64,000 nt of DNA from CAVVFX01 sp963777595 (GCA_963777595.1 CAVZRE010000061.1:1-64000); one strand, 5' to 3'. Shown: positions 44,087 through 53,590, counted from the first letter of the stretch. The notes: generated by a model not told the origin, from the sequence alone. Made by a program: numbers and translations.

Positions 44087-44244
44087 ATGAACACGAAAAC
44101 TGTCACCGAAAAAACCGAACGTAAGAAGCTGAAACGCGTAGCCCGCAAAAAGCCGCCCCCAAAGCCAAACGAGCCTCCGGTGTAGCGCGCGGATCGCAGA
44201 AGAAAAAAGTCAAAAAGATGGTGCAGGGCCAGCGGAAGCGCTAG
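44087..44244 (+). CDS. Very small basic protein (frame uncertain)
   Basis: Starting at ATG 44087, five bases after pcrA, the frame gives MNTKTVTEKTERKKLKRVARK and then a premature TAG. A one-base change near 44150 gives instead APKAKRASGVARG and SQKKKVKKMVQGQRKR ending at TAG 44242-44244, immediately before the permease GTG. The about 52-residue, Lys/Arg-rich product resembles the short basic tails or histone-like peptides of other bacteria, and could equally be spacer sequence. It is reported because frame restoration and placement are suggestive, not because a function is known. Confidence 0.35.
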
Positions 44245-45752
44245 GTGACCGGGCTCCTTCGAACCAAGAGCATCGATTCGCTGATTGCGGCCGCCGACGA
44301 GCCGGAAAAGCGTCTCAACAAAACTCTTGGTCCCTGGAGCCTGACCGCATTCGGCATCGGAGCCGTTATCGGCTCCGGCATCTTCATCCTGACCGGCACA
44401 GCGGCGGCCGGCGAAACCGTCGAAGTCCGATCGATATTGAAAGCCCAGGTCTGGGATCTGATCCTGCATGGATCGGCTGCGGTGTCCACCATCGGTCGTC
44501 CAGGCGCCGGACCGGCGATTTCCTTGTCATTTCTGATGACGGCGCTGGTTTGCGGATTTGCGGCCCTTTGTTATGCCGAGTTGGCGTCGATGATTCCCAT
44601 CGCCGGCAGCGCGTACACGTACGCCTACGCGACCCTGGGCGAGATCTTCGCGTGGATCATCGGCTGGGATCTCATCCTCGAATATGCTGTCTCCAATATG
44701 GCGGTCGCGGTGGGCTTCTCCGCCTATTTTAATGATGTCCTCGACAACGTCTTCCATGTCCACCTGCCGCACGCCATCGCTGAACCGATGATTGCCGCTG
44801 GGTATAAATACACCGGGGAGCTGGTTCAATCTCTCGGCGTTCGTCATCCTGATGATTCTCACGTGGCTTTTGGTGCGCGGCGCCAAGGAAGAGCGCGGGC
44901 ACCAACAATGTGATGGTGGTGATCAAGATCGTCGCGATCTTGATTTTTGTGATTGGCGCCGCCAAAGCGGTCAACACGGCCAACTGGCATCCGTTCATGC
45001 CCAATGGATTCTCCGGCGTCCTGACCGGCGCAGCCATCGTGTTCTTCACGTACATCGGTTTCGACTCGGTGTCGACGGCTGCGGAGGAATGCAGAAATCC
45101 GCAGCGCGATATGCCCTTCGGCATCATCATGACGCTGATCATCTGCGCCGTCCTGTATATTGCGGTAGCGCTGGTATTGACCGGCATCGCGAACTGGAAG
45201 ACGCTCAATAATGCCGCGCCGGTGGCGGAAGCGCTTAAAGGCCTGGGATACAACGGCATTCGCCAGTGGGTCAGTGTAGGGGCGATCGTAGGGATGATCT
45301 CATCCCTGCTTGTGTTTCAGTACGGTCAGGCGCGCGTTTGGTTCGCGATGTCGCGCGACGGGCTGCTGCCGGCGTTCTTCTCGAGAGTCCATCAGAAATA
45401 CCGCACGCCGCACATCAGTACCTGGATTGCAGGCTTCGCAGTCGCCATCCCGGCCGGCGTGTGGGATATCGATACCTTTGCCGATCTGTCCAACATCGGG
45501 ACACTATTCGCATTCATCGTGGTGTCCGCGGGCGTGCTGATTCTGCGTAAGACTCAGCCCGACAGAAAGCGCTCGTTCCGAGTGCCGGGCTGCCCCTATT
45601 TCCCCATGATCTCGATCATCTCTTGCATGGTCCTGATGATGGGATTACCGCTTGAAACTTGGATTCGCTTCTTCGTCTGGCTGGTCATCGGGCTGGTGAT
45701 CTATTACTGCTTCGGACGCCACCACAGCCGATTGCGGGAAACGGGTCAATAA
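44245..45752 (+). CDS. APC-superfamily cationic amino acid permease (frameshifted)
   Basis: This is a membrane transporter of the CAT/YfnA type with 12 or more membrane segments. Conserved N-terminal parts are LNKTLGPWSLTAFGIGAVIGSGIFILTG (substrate-binding GAVIGSGIF) and CYAELASMIPIAGSAYTYAYATLGE. Frame changes near 44815 and 44895 join MIAAGYKYTG to SWFNLSAFVILMILTWLLVRGAKE and then to NNVMVVIKIVAILIF; the rest (FFTYIGFDSVSTAAEECRNP, GQARVWFAMSRDGLLP) is continuous. GTG 44245 directly follows the stop of the small basic frame. Corrected length is about 502 residues. The likely substrate is an amino acid, but not which one. Confidence 0.9.
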
Positions 45753-45773
45753 AAAGCCCACATCGCTAGCCAC

Positions 45774-48700
45774 TCAAAAATTGAACTTCGCGGCGACCTG
45801 GATCAGCCGGGGTGCACCGGCGCTGATAATCTGTCCGAATCCTGCGCTGCTGATGTTGCCGTTCACGGATGCCGCGCCGAAGAACTGCGCATGGTTGAAA
45901 ACATTAAATGCTTCCACCCGCAAGCCTATCGTTTTCGTATCCCTGATTCGAAGATCCTTTTGCAGGGCGAGGTCATAGTTATCCATGCCGGGTCCAGAGA
46001 AGAAGCGCCGCGAAGCCGTGCCTAACTGTCCCAGCGAAGGAAGACTGAAAAGCGACGTATTGAATTCAGCCTGCCCGCCGCGAGGATCTGTCTGGACACG
46101 CAGGGCGCCCGGCGTATAGTTCGGCAAGTCTACGCCGTTGTTATTGACGCCATTCGGAATGGTTCCCAACAAAGAGGTGTCGTTGTTGTTGTAGAGCGTG
46201 ACCGGGAGGCCTGTGGCGAACCGCGTGACGCCGGAGAGCGTCCAACTGTTGAACCATCCCGGCAACTTGTAGGTGTAACTCACCACGAAGTTATGCCGAA
46301 GGTCAAAGGCGGAAGGCGCCCGGGTAAGAGTGGGACTGGAGGGATAGACTTCTTCCGAAAGGCTCGAAGAATCGTCGAGCGATTTGCTGTAAGTATAACT
46401 GGCCATCAGATCCAGCGCTTTAGTGCTATGGCGAAGGCTCGCCTCGAGCGCGTTATAACTCGATTTACCGATGGTCTTCTGATAACTGATGCCGTCGAAC
46501 TGGGCACTGAACGGCCCCCTGACCTGCACAGTTTGTCCGTCCGCCTTGGTGAAGATTCCGCCTTCGCTGAACGGTCCGCAGACCGGCGTACCCGGCATCA
46601 CCTGATCCGGCCGGCTGACGCTCAGGCAAGTCGCTGCATTACCCGGGTTGGCCGAAGTGATCACGAGAAGATGATGAGCTTGCGACCCCACGAAGCCGAA
46701 GCGCAAAAGAGTTCCGGGAGCCAATTCCCGTTCTATGGAGAGAGTGTAACTCTCGCTATACGGAGTCTGGTTCCGGTAGTAGAATGCAGGATCACCGGTG
46801 ATGGGAAGATACCTCGACCAGTCTACCGAGGTGTTCGGATTGGTTACGGTTCCACCCGATGCCGGAATTGGCGAGGGGAACGGCTGGCCCAAACTCTGTC
46901 CAGTGGACGCCGACACAAACGGACTGGCAAACAAAGGACGCCCTCCGGTGCTGTCATAGTCATATCCGTATGGCGCATTGGCATCCATAATCCCGGCCGA
47001 GAGACCCTCGAACGCGCTATAAAACCTGCCATACCCGGCGCGCAGAACCATCTTGCCGGCTCCGCGTCCCTGAGGAGAAAAGGCGAGTCCGAGCCGCGGA
47101 GAGAAGTTGTTGTAGGGGGTGGGAGCAAGAGTAGCGGGAATTCCCGGGTCGCCGGGGAAAACCAGTCCCGCCGGTGCGTCCGGATAGACCACCGATTGCT
47201 CCCCGAGAACGAAGGTTTGCAGCTGGTTGTACTTCTCGCGCCAGGCGGGGAGTAACTCCCAGCGCGCCCCAAAGTTCACAGTCAGGCCGGGCCTTAGCTG
47301 CCAGCTATCCTGCCCGTAGACGCCCACATACTCATTTCTCAGGTAGAGGTGGCGGGAGTCTCCTTGCGCATAGTTACTCGCCACTCCCAGCAGAAAGTCG
47401 GCGAAATCGGAGCCGGTCTCCGCGCCGGTGAAAGAGAATGCTCCGTTGTACATGGCGTCCGGATTGATATTTACCTGGTCTACATGAAATTCAGCCCCAA
47501 AGCGGAGAGTGTGCTTGCCCATCACTCGCGACAGATTGTCCGACGCCTGGTACGTGTTATTAACTTCGACGACACCGGTCGTATCTACCCCAAAGGTCAA
47601 GTCGTTTAACGAGACATTCTCGATGCCTTCAATCTGCGGGGCGAGAGGCACGATGCCAAGCGTATTCGCGCCTACTACGAAGCCTTGTGAAGCCAGATTC
47701 GTTCCCACCCCGCCTACCGGCTGGCCAATGTTATTGGCATCCCGCAAATAACTCAAGCGTAATTCGTTCACCGTGTACGAATTCAGTACCTTGGTCAGCC
47801 CCAGATCGGCTAACTGCGCGCGGCCCACCGAGCGTGCGGCGAAGCCTGGGACATTGGCACCGCCCTGACCGGTGGGATAAGGATTCTCCATCGCGTAATC
47901 GTCGATGAAATAGTACGCCGAAAGTGCGCCCCATCGCGTGGCGGCGTCGATTCGAGCCGAACCTTTATCGTCGCGTAGGGTCAGGTTATTCGCGGAGGTC
48001 GAGAATAGGTTGGACCCTTGGTTGGGCTGCGGAATATATTGCAGTAGGTTCTGTGAGGGCGCGGACCATGCGGTCCTCGGGAGTATCCCGCCCGGTAAGA
48101 CGCAATGTAAAGAACTGGAGCAGCCGGGAGTGTAGTACGGTTCTCCTGTTTGAACCGTGTAACCTAATTCCCTTGAAAGTTGGCTGGCAAGGTAAGGCCC
48201 ACTGACCGTTCCCGTCAACGAATCGGCAATCGATGAAAGATTTCCGGTTCGCTCTTGAAGCGAAGGGACTGAAATCAGGCCGGTTTCGACTCCCTGGGTC
48301 ATTCGAGAACCTTGATAATCTCCGAAAAAGAAGATCTTGTCTTTTCTGATCGGACCGCCCAGGGTGCCTCCAAACTGATTGCGGTCGTAATTTGCCCGCT
48401 CGGGCGAGAAATAGTTGCGCGCGTCCAGCGTGGTATTTCGCAGGAATTCGAAGGCACTACCGTGGATTCGATTCGTGCCGGACTTGGTCGTGACCAGCAC
48501 CTGGCCCCCACTGAAGTTGCCATACTCGGCATCGAAGTTACTGGTAAGGACACGAAATTCGTCGATGGAATCGAGATTCGGTATGATGGCCGTGCCGTTA
48601 TTGAAGCGTTCCTCCACGCGCGCACCGTTGACGACAAAGCCGTTAGCCGTCTCCCGCTGGCCGCTCACCGACATATTGCCAGCGTTGAGGTCGCCTGAAG

Positions 48701-49247
48701 GGGGCGCGCTCGTGCAGCCGGACATTACTACCGCATTCGGTTGTTGCGAGGTGACTGGTAGGACGCCGGGCTGGAGCGACAGCAGATCGGTGTAGCCGCG
48801 CCCGTTGACGGGAAGAGCGGCAAGTGCGCGACTGCCGATGCTCTCGCCAGTCTGCGTAACTGAGGCGTCGACTTGAAATCCCGACTCTGTAACCGTCACG
48901 GTCTGGTTGCGCGCGGCCAGTTGCAGTTTGATAGCGACGAGGAGGGAGGTTGCTGCGTCGACCTGCACTCGTGTTTGCCACGGTTTGAAACCAGGTTGGT
49001 GCACATCCAATTCGTAACTGCCAGCGGGAAGCCCTGGAAAAGTGTAGAAACCCTCTGCGTTTGCGCGAGCGGTTCGCTCCGGGCCAGTCACCTCGACGCG
49101 GAGGACCACCAAAACGTCGGAGATTACCGCTCCGCTAGGATCGGTGATCACGCCGGAGAGACTCGCGCGTTTTGCGGGAAGATCCTGAGAGAAAACGCTC
49201 GGGATCAGTAACAGAAACACTAAGTAGACATATTTTGGAAGAGACAC
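45774..49247 (-). CDS. TonB-dependent receptor, Oar-like
   Basis: This 1157-residue outer-membrane protein starts with a signal peptide (YVYLVFLLLIPSVFSQ) and a carboxypeptidase-regulatory-like Ig domain (SGVITDPSGAVISDVLVVLR). A plug domain follows (about 130-270; LPVNGRGYTDLLSLQPGV, SIDEFRVLTSNFDAEYGNFSGGQ), then a large C-terminal beta-barrel with TonB-receptor repeats (GPIRKDKIFFFGDYQGSR, YGQDSWQLRPGLTVNFGAR) and a terminal aromatic residue (AAKFNF). Such Oar-like receptors are very abundant in Acidobacteriota and take up oligosaccharides, peptides or metal complexes. It is divergent from the bacterioferritin gene with a 222-base gap holding a perfect palindrome. Confidence 0.95.
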   Translation of the reverse strand: MSLPKYVYLVFLLLIPSVFSQDLPAKRASLSGVITDPSGAVISDVLVVLRVEVTGPERTARANAEGFYTFPGLPAGSYELDVHQPGFKPWQTRVQVDAATSLLVAIKLQLAARNQTVTVTESGFQVDASVTQTGESIGSRALAALPVNGRGYTDLLSLQPGVLPVTSQQPNAVVMSGCTSAPPSGDLNAGNMSVSGQRETANGFVVNGARVEERFNNGTAIIPNLDSIDEFRVLTSNFDAEYGNFSGGQVLVTTKSGTNRIHGSAFEFLRNTTLDARNYFSPERANYDRNQFGGTLGGPIRKDKIFFFGDYQGSRMTQGVETGLISVPSLQERTGNLSSIADSLTGTVSGPYLASQLSRELGYTVQTGEPYYTPGCSSSLHCVLPGGILPRTAWSAPSQNLLQYIPQPNQGSNLFSTSANNLTLRDDKGSARIDAATRWGALSAYYFIDDYAMENPYPTGQGGANVPGFAARSVGRAQLADLGLTKVLNSYTVNELRLSYLRDANNIGQPVGGVGTNLASQGFVVGANTLGIVPLAPQIEGIENVSLNDLTFGVDTTGVVEVNNTYQASDNLSRVMGKHTLRFGAEFHVDQVNINPDAMYNGAFSFTGAETGSDFADFLLGVASNYAQGDSRHLYLRNEYVGVYGQDSWQLRPGLTVNFGARWELLPAWREKYNQLQTFVLGEQSVVYPDAPAGLVFPGDPGIPATLAPTPYNNFSPRLGLAFSPQGRGAGKMVLRAGYGRFYSAFEGLSAGIMDANAPYGYDYDSTGGRPLFASPFVSASTGQSLGQPFPSPIPASGGTVTNPNTSVDWSRYLPITGDPAFYYRNQTPYSESYTLSIERELAPGTLLRFGFVGSQAHHLLVITSANPGNAATCLSVSRPDQVMPGTPVCGPFSEGGIFTKADGQTVQVRGPFSAQFDGISYQKTIGKSSYNALEASLRHSTKALDLMASYTYSKSLDDSSSLSEEVYPSSPTLTRAPSAFDLRHNFVVSYTYKLPGWFNSWTLSGVTRFATGLPVTLYNNNDTSLLGTIPNGVNNNGVDLPNYTPGALRVQTDPRGGQAEFNTSLFSLPSLGQLGTASRRFFSGPGMDNYDLALQKDLRIRDTKTIGLRVEAFNVFNHAQFFGAASVNGNISSAGFGQIISAGAPRLIQVAAKFNF

Positions 49248-49348
49248 CGGATCCTCTTTTTATGGCGCAGCGGCTCTCGAGCCGACATCCTTCAGTGCGC
49301 TGCGCAGCTTGCGCGGGCATTTCGAAGAGCGCCCGAAGATCCATCATA

Positions 49349-49365
49349 TTGCAACTGAGTTGCAA
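49349..49365. promoter_or_regulatory. 17-bp perfect palindrome, possible Fur-family operator
   Basis: TTGCAACTGAGTTGCAA is an exact inverted repeat (8-1-8) between the TonB-receptor and bacterioferritin start codons, about 102 bases from the receptor start and 105 bases from bfr. The inner TGCAACT-G-AGTTGCA has the 7-1-7 geometry of Fur-family operators. The genes on both sides concern iron-type cargo, so iron regulation is a fair inference. Confidence 0.6.
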
Positions 49366-49469
49366 ATTCAACGGAACAATGGCAAGATACTTTTTAAATA
49401 TCGATTTTCTATATGCAAACTGGTTGCGAATCCTCGCGCGCCGCGCCAATTACTGATAGAATCTGGCGT

Positions 49470-49949
49470 ATGCAGGGAAACCCGAAAGTGATCGAGCAGT
49501 TGAATTTGGCGCTGAAAGAAGAGTTGACGGCGATCAACCAGTACTTCCTCCACGCCGAGATGTGCGAGAACTGGCATTACAGCCGGTTAGGCGATTACAT
49601 CAGGAAACAGTCCATCGACGAGATGAAACACGCGGAGGAATTGATCGAGCGAATTCTCTTCCTCGACGGCACTCCCAGCATGACTGAATTGATGCAGATT
49701 AATATTGGGCGGAACGTGAAAGAACAACTCGAGAGCGATCTGAAACTGGAAATCGCGGCGGTCGCGATGTACAACCGCGCGGTACAGATCTCGCGCGACG
49801 AAGGCGACAACGCGTCGCGCGAGCTGTTCGAACGGCTGCTGAAAGACGAAGAGGCGCATGTCGATTGGCTCGAGGCGCAGGTATACCAAATCGGTGAAAT
49901 GGGCTACGAGCGCTATCTTGGCCAGCAGATTAAAGAAAACGCTGGATAA
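49470..49949 (+). CDS. bfr: Bacterioferritin
   Basis: This 159-residue haem-containing ferritin stores iron as a 24-mer shell. The ferroxidase ligands are Glu18 (LALKEELTA), Glu51 and His54 (IDEMKHAEEL), Glu94, Glu127 and His130 (LKDEEAHVDWL), and Met52 is the haem-binding residue. The length is normal. The frame opens at 49413, but ATG 49470 gives the canonical MQGNPKVIEQLN start. It is first in a three-gene run with Uma2 (six bases on) and a FG-GAP protein, and divergent from the TonB receptor with a palindrome in the gap. Confidence 0.97.
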   Translation: MQGNPKVIEQLNLALKEELTAINQYFLHAEMCENWHYSRLGDYIRKQSIDEMKHAEELIERILFLDGTPSMTELMQINIGRNVKEQLESDLKLEIAAVAMYNRAVQISRDEGDNASRELFERLLKDEEAHVDWLEAQVYQIGEMGYERYLGQQIKENAG

Positions 49950-49955
49950 TAAAAC

Positions 49956-50498
49956 ATGGGCACGAAGGCGCTGATGACCGCGAGTCAGTTCGGGCGGATG
50001 ATCACGGCGGACACCGAAGATTACGAACTGGTTGACGGAGAATTGGTCCATGTGTCGAGCGGACCCCCCAGACACAACAAAATTCGCGACCTCATCGGGC
50101 ATCTCCTGTGGGTGTATTTTAAGGGAAGTTCGGTCGGTGAGGCGTTCGGTGAGAACGATTGCCGCATCTCTGAAGACACGGTCCGCCGTCCGGATGTATC
50201 GGTCTTTCTGGGCGACCGCCTGAAGCAGATCGATCCGGACAAAATCCCAGCTCCCTTCGCGCCTGACATTGCCATCGAAGTTCTTTCATCCTCCGAAGGC
50301 GCCGTAGACGTGCGCCGCAAGGTTCGCGACTACTTGCGCTCGGGCGCTAAGGAAGTATGGCTGCTCGATCCTGCCAACGGCGAAGTACTCGTTCATTCCG
50401 CTAGCGCGATCCGAGTTCTTCAAGGCGCGGACGTTCTTGCATCGCCGCTACTGCCGGGATTCAGCGTCGCCGTGGTCGATCTCGTGGTAAACCTCTAA
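49956..50498 (+). CDS. Uma2-family (DUF820) restriction-fold protein
   Basis: This 180-residue protein of the Uma2/DUF820 family has a PD-(D/E)xK nuclease fold. Landmarks are YELVDGELVHVSSGPPRHN, CRISEDTVRRPDVSVFL (Asp), DIAIEVLSSSEGAVDVRRK (the E-x-K half) and GAKEVWLLDPANGEV. Members are widespread and multi-copy in cyanobacteria and Acidobacteriota, without proven function; a nuclease or mobile-element role is often suggested. It is in an apparent operon, six bases after bfr and eight before the next gene, which is probably accidental. Confidence 0.9.
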   Translation: MGTKALMTASQFGRMITADTEDYELVDGELVHVSSGPPRHNKIRDLIGHLLWVYFKGSSVGEAFGENDCRISEDTVRRPDVSVFLGDRLKQIDPDKIPAPFAPDIAIEVLSSSEGAVDVRRKVRDYLRSGAKEVWLLDPANGEVLVHSASAIRVLQGADVLASPLLPGFSVAVVDLVVNL

Positions 50499-50506
50499 GA
50501 ACCGCT

Positions 50507-51646
50507 ATGAAGCCTCTATTCCTGACCCTCCTACTCGCCTTCCCTGCCCTTCCAGCCACCTTCAGTGCGCATGTGCTGGCTACCGACCTCAAGGGCGGCT
50601 ATCAGGTGGTAGCCGCGGATCTCAATCATGACGGCCACATGGACCTGATCGCGTTGGCTAGCGGAATGCCCGACCTGGTCTGGTTCGAAAACCCTGGTCC
50701 AGAAGGCGGCGAATGGAAGCGCCATGTGATTGTCAGCGGGCAAAAACACATGATTAACTGCGCCGCATGGGATTTCGACGGCGACGGCATTCCCGAGATT
50801 GTCCTCGCCACGGAGTTCGCCAACGAGGCCAAGAATAGCATCGGGATCGTGTCGGTGCTGCATCATCAAGGCGACCCGCGCGAGCCCTGGAGCATCAAGG
50901 AAATCGACCGGCTGACGACCTCGCATCGCCTGCGATGGGCGGATATCGACGGCAGCGGCAAGAAGGTGCTGGTCAATGCGCCGCTGACCGGCGCAAAGGC
51001 GGAAGCGCCCGATTATCGCGACGCGGCGCCTCTGGTATTCTACCGGCCGGGCGAATGGAAGCGTCAAAAGATCGGCGATCTGAACCAGGGAGTGCAACAC
51101 GGGATCTACATCTTCGATTGGGATGGCAACGGCCGGGAAGATATTCTCACGGCCAGCTTTTCAGGCATCGACGTTTACGGATTGATGCCGTCCGGTAAGT
51201 GGGAACGAACGGAGATTGCGCAAGGCGATCCGTCGCCCTGGCCCAAATCGGGCTCGAGTGATGTAGCGGTGGGCAAACTGGGCAAGGAACGCTTCGTGAC
51301 CGCGATCGAACCGTGGCACGGCAACCAGGTTACCGTGTACCTCAAACGTGATAACCAGTGGCAGCGCAAGGTGATCGACGACGCGCTGGTGGACGGCCAC
51401 ACCATTTTCACGGCGGACTTTGACGGAGATGGTAACGACCAGATCATCGCCGGTTTTCGGGGTAAGGGCCGCAGCGTGTTCTTATACCGCTACGAGAAGG
51501 GCGTATGGAAGAAGTCAGTGCTGGATGACGGCGGCATGGGCGCGGCCTCCTGCGCTATTGCGGATTTCAACGAGGATGGCCGCCCAGACGTGGCCTGCAT
51601 CGGCTCCGCGACCACAAATCTCAAGTGGTACGAGAATAAAAAATAA
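50507..51646 (+). CDS. Exported FG-GAP/VCBS beta-propeller protein
   Basis: This 379-residue protein has a signal peptide (MKPLFLTLLLAFPALPATFS). At least six repeats with calcium-binding loops are visible: DLNHDGHMD, DFDGDGIPE, DIDGSGKK, DWDGNGRED, DFDGDGNDQ and DFNEDGRPD, in the DxDGDG pattern of FG-GAP/VCBS (integrin-like) repeats, each followed by hydrophobic beta strands. Together they should form a seven-bladed or near-complete propeller. No enzymatic motif is seen, so binding or a structural role is likely. It ends 41 bases before the convergent fabH. Confidence 0.88.
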   Translation: MKPLFLTLLLAFPALPATFSAHVLATDLKGGYQVVAADLNHDGHMDLIALASGMPDLVWFENPGPEGGEWKRHVIVSGQKHMINCAAWDFDGDGIPEIVLATEFANEAKNSIGIVSVLHHQGDPREPWSIKEIDRLTTSHRLRWADIDGSGKKVLVNAPLTGAKAEAPDYRDAAPLVFYRPGEWKRQKIGDLNQGVQHGIYIFDWDGNGREDILTASFSGIDVYGLMPSGKWERTEIAQGDPSPWPKSGSSDVAVGKLGKERFVTAIEPWHGNQVTVYLKRDNQWQRKVIDDALVDGHTIFTADFDGDGNDQIIAGFRGKGRSVFLYRYEKGVWKKSVLDDGGMGAASCAIADFNEDGRPDVACIGSATTNLKWYENKK

Positions 51647-51687
51647 AGCGGACAGCGAATGAGGGGAGCAGCCGGATTAATCGGCCG

Positions 51688-52728
51688 TTACATCGCCCAT
51701 CGCCAGAGCGACGCGCCAACTGTGTAGCCTGCGCCCACAGCGGCAAACAATACCAGGTCGCCCTTCTTCAAGCGTCCCGCCTTATAGGCATCGTTCGCCG
51801 CGAGGCCGATCGTGCCGGCGGTCGTGTTGCCGTATTTGTCGACGTTGATGACAACCTGTTCAGGCGAGAGCCCCAGTTTTTCCACGGTCGCGTCGATGAT
51901 ACGCCGATTCGCCTGGTGTGGAATGAGTAAAGACAGGTCCTTCCCGGTGAAGCCGTTTCGTTCCAGCAGGGTTTCGGAGACCTCCTGCATCTTGCGCACG
52001 GCATATTTGAAGACCTGCTGGCCTTCCTGATGCACGTAATGCTGGCGCCGAGCAACCGTCTCAGCGCTGGCAGGAAGCCTGCTGCCACCGGCCGGCATTT
52101 TTAGAAACTCGCCGCCGGACCCATCGATCTCACCGATGAAATCGATAAAACCCAGTTCCTGCTCGTCGGGCGCGCAGGGTTCGATCAGCATGGCTCCGGC
52201 TCCGTCGCCAAAGAGAATGCAGGTGGCGCGGTCCTGATAATCGATGATGCGCGTCATGGTGTCGGCTCCGACCACCAGAACATGTCTGTGGAGGCCCGAC
52301 TGAACCAGGTTGGCGCCTGTGAAGAGACCATAAAGAAAGCCTGAGCAAGCTGCGATCAGGTCGAAGCCCCAGGCTTTAGACGCGCCGATTTTGTGCTGCA
52401 CCAGGCAGGCAGTGCCGGGAAATAACATGTCCGGAGTGACCGTGCAAACGATAATCGCGTCCAGTTCCGACGCATCCAAACCCCGATGGGACAGCGCGTC
52501 CTTGACGGCCTCCACGGCGAGGTCGGAGGTCGCCTGGTTGGGCGCAGCCACGTGACGCTCGCGTATCCCGGTTCGCGACACGATCCATTCGTCATTGGTT
52601 TTGACCATCTTTTCCAGGTCGGCATTGGTCAGTACCGCGGTGGGCAGATAACTTCCCAGCGCAGAGATTTTCGGCTTAACAATGTTCATCAGAAGTTGGA
52701 GGGCCTGCCCGCCGTTCCAGCGGAACAT
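51688..52728 (-). CDS. fabH: 3-oxoacyl-ACP synthase III (FabH/KAS III)
   Basis: This condensing enzyme starts fatty-acid synthesis by joining acetyl-CoA (or a branched primer) to malonyl-ACP. The Cys-His-Asn triad is visible in IAACSGFLYGLF, LLIPHQANRRIIDA and NVDKYGNTTAGTIG, and the C-terminal FAAVGAGYTVGASLWRW is typical. The conserved N-terminus is ISALGSYLPTAVLTNADLEKM. Two starts are possible: ATG 52728, preceded by GAGGGG at six-base spacing, and the more family-like ATG 52689. I kept 52728 because of the ribosome-binding site. It is divergent from the SprT-like gene, with only 17 bases between start codons. Confidence 0.94.
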   Translation of the reverse strand: MFRWNGGQALQLLMNIVKPKISALGSYLPTAVLTNADLEKMVKTNDEWIVSRTGIRERHVAAPNQATSDLAVEAVKDALSHRGLDASELDAIIVCTVTPDMLFPGTACLVQHKIGASKAWGFDLIAACSGFLYGLFTGANLVQSGLHRHVLVVGADTMTRIIDYQDRATCILFGDGAGAMLIEPCAPDEQELGFIDFIGEIDGSGGEFLKMPAGGSRLPASAETVARRQHYVHQEGQQVFKYAVRKMQEVSETLLERNGFTGKDLSLLIPHQANRRIIDATVEKLGLSPEQVVINVDKYGNTTAGTIGLAANDAYKAGRLKKGDLVLFAAVGAGYTVGASLWRWAM

Positions 52729-52745
52729 CTTATGCCCCTCAGACT

Positions 52746-53552
52746 ATGTTACATTCGATCCGAATGCAGCATCCCGGCGGACCCATACAGTTTTCCCTGG
52801 ATCTCGGGGATCCGCAATCGGACTCACCGGCTTCTTACGCCGTCGCGCCTCTCTCTACGATTGCGCCGGCTGAGACGCCCGAAGCAATTTTCAAACGGGT
52901 ATTCCGGACCCTGCGTCCGCGCACTCCCATGCCGGACGTTGAGATCCAATGGCGAAGGTATGCCGGCGCGAATAGCTCTGTGCGGCTGGAACGGGGGAAA
53001 CTTTTGTTAAGAATCTCGGACTTGCTCGCAGCGAGCCCGCCCGCGGTGATGGAGGCTCTCGGCTTTATTCTGCTCGGGAAACTGTATCGCAAACCGGCCT
53101 CCAAGGCCCATGTGAGGCGTTACAACCTATATCTCAATCGGCGTGATGTCAGGCGGGATATGCATCTCGCCCGGCAGATCCGCGGACGAAAATTTATTTC
53201 AGGGCCGCAAGGCGAGGTTTACGATCTTAAAGAGATTTTCGCGAGCCTGAATCAACTCTATTTCGACGGTATGATGGCTATGCCGGAACTCGGCTGGAGC
53301 AGGACCCGCAGTAAGCGACTGCTCGGGCATTTCGATCCGTGCCACAACGCCATTATCATCAGCAGGATCTTCGATCGCATAAATGTGCCTAAGGTTGCGC
53401 TGGAATTCGTGATGTACCACGAAATGCTGCACTTGCGATTTCCGACCGAATACCGTGGCGCCAGGCGTTGTATCCACACGCCGGAATTTAAGAAATCGGA
53501 GAAGGAATTTGCAGACTGGAAGGAAGCGACCGAACTACTGAAGCATTTATAG
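52746..53552 (+). CDS. SprT-like zinc metalloprotease domain protein
   Basis: This protein of about 268 residues has the zinc motif YHEMLHLRFP (HExxH) and a third-ligand region HTPEFKKSEKEF near the C-terminus. The segment LNQLYFDGMMAMPELGWSRTRSK ahead of it matches the SprT/Spartan pattern (F...L.. W..R...) of DNA-protein crosslink or ribosome-quality proteases. The first 110 residues are not conserved, Pro/Ser-rich then basic. Two ATGs, 52746 and 52764, are in frame. The gene is divergent from fabH. There is no visible DNA-binding zinc finger as in Spartan, so the target is open. Confidence 0.85.
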   Translation: MLHSIRMQHPGGPIQFSLDLGDPQSDSPASYAVAPLSTIAPAETPEAIFKRVFRTLRPRTPMPDVEIQWRRYAGANSSVRLERGKLLLRISDLLAASPPAVMEALGFILLGKLYRKPASKAHVRRYNLYLNRRDVRRDMHLARQIRGRKFISGPQGEVYDLKEIFASLNQLYFDGMMAMPELGWSRTRSKRLLGHFDPCHNAIIISRIFDRINVPKVALEFVMYHEMLHLRFPTEYRGARRCIHTPEFKKSEKEFADWKEATELLKHL

Positions 53553-53590
53553 AGGTAAACCTTGCGGGCTGCCCGAAGGATGACTGGAAT

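Noticed and set aside
46293..47255. 320-codon plus-strand frame over the TonB receptor
   Set aside because: Antisense to a strongly conserved receptor and rich in Arg and Gly with no motif.
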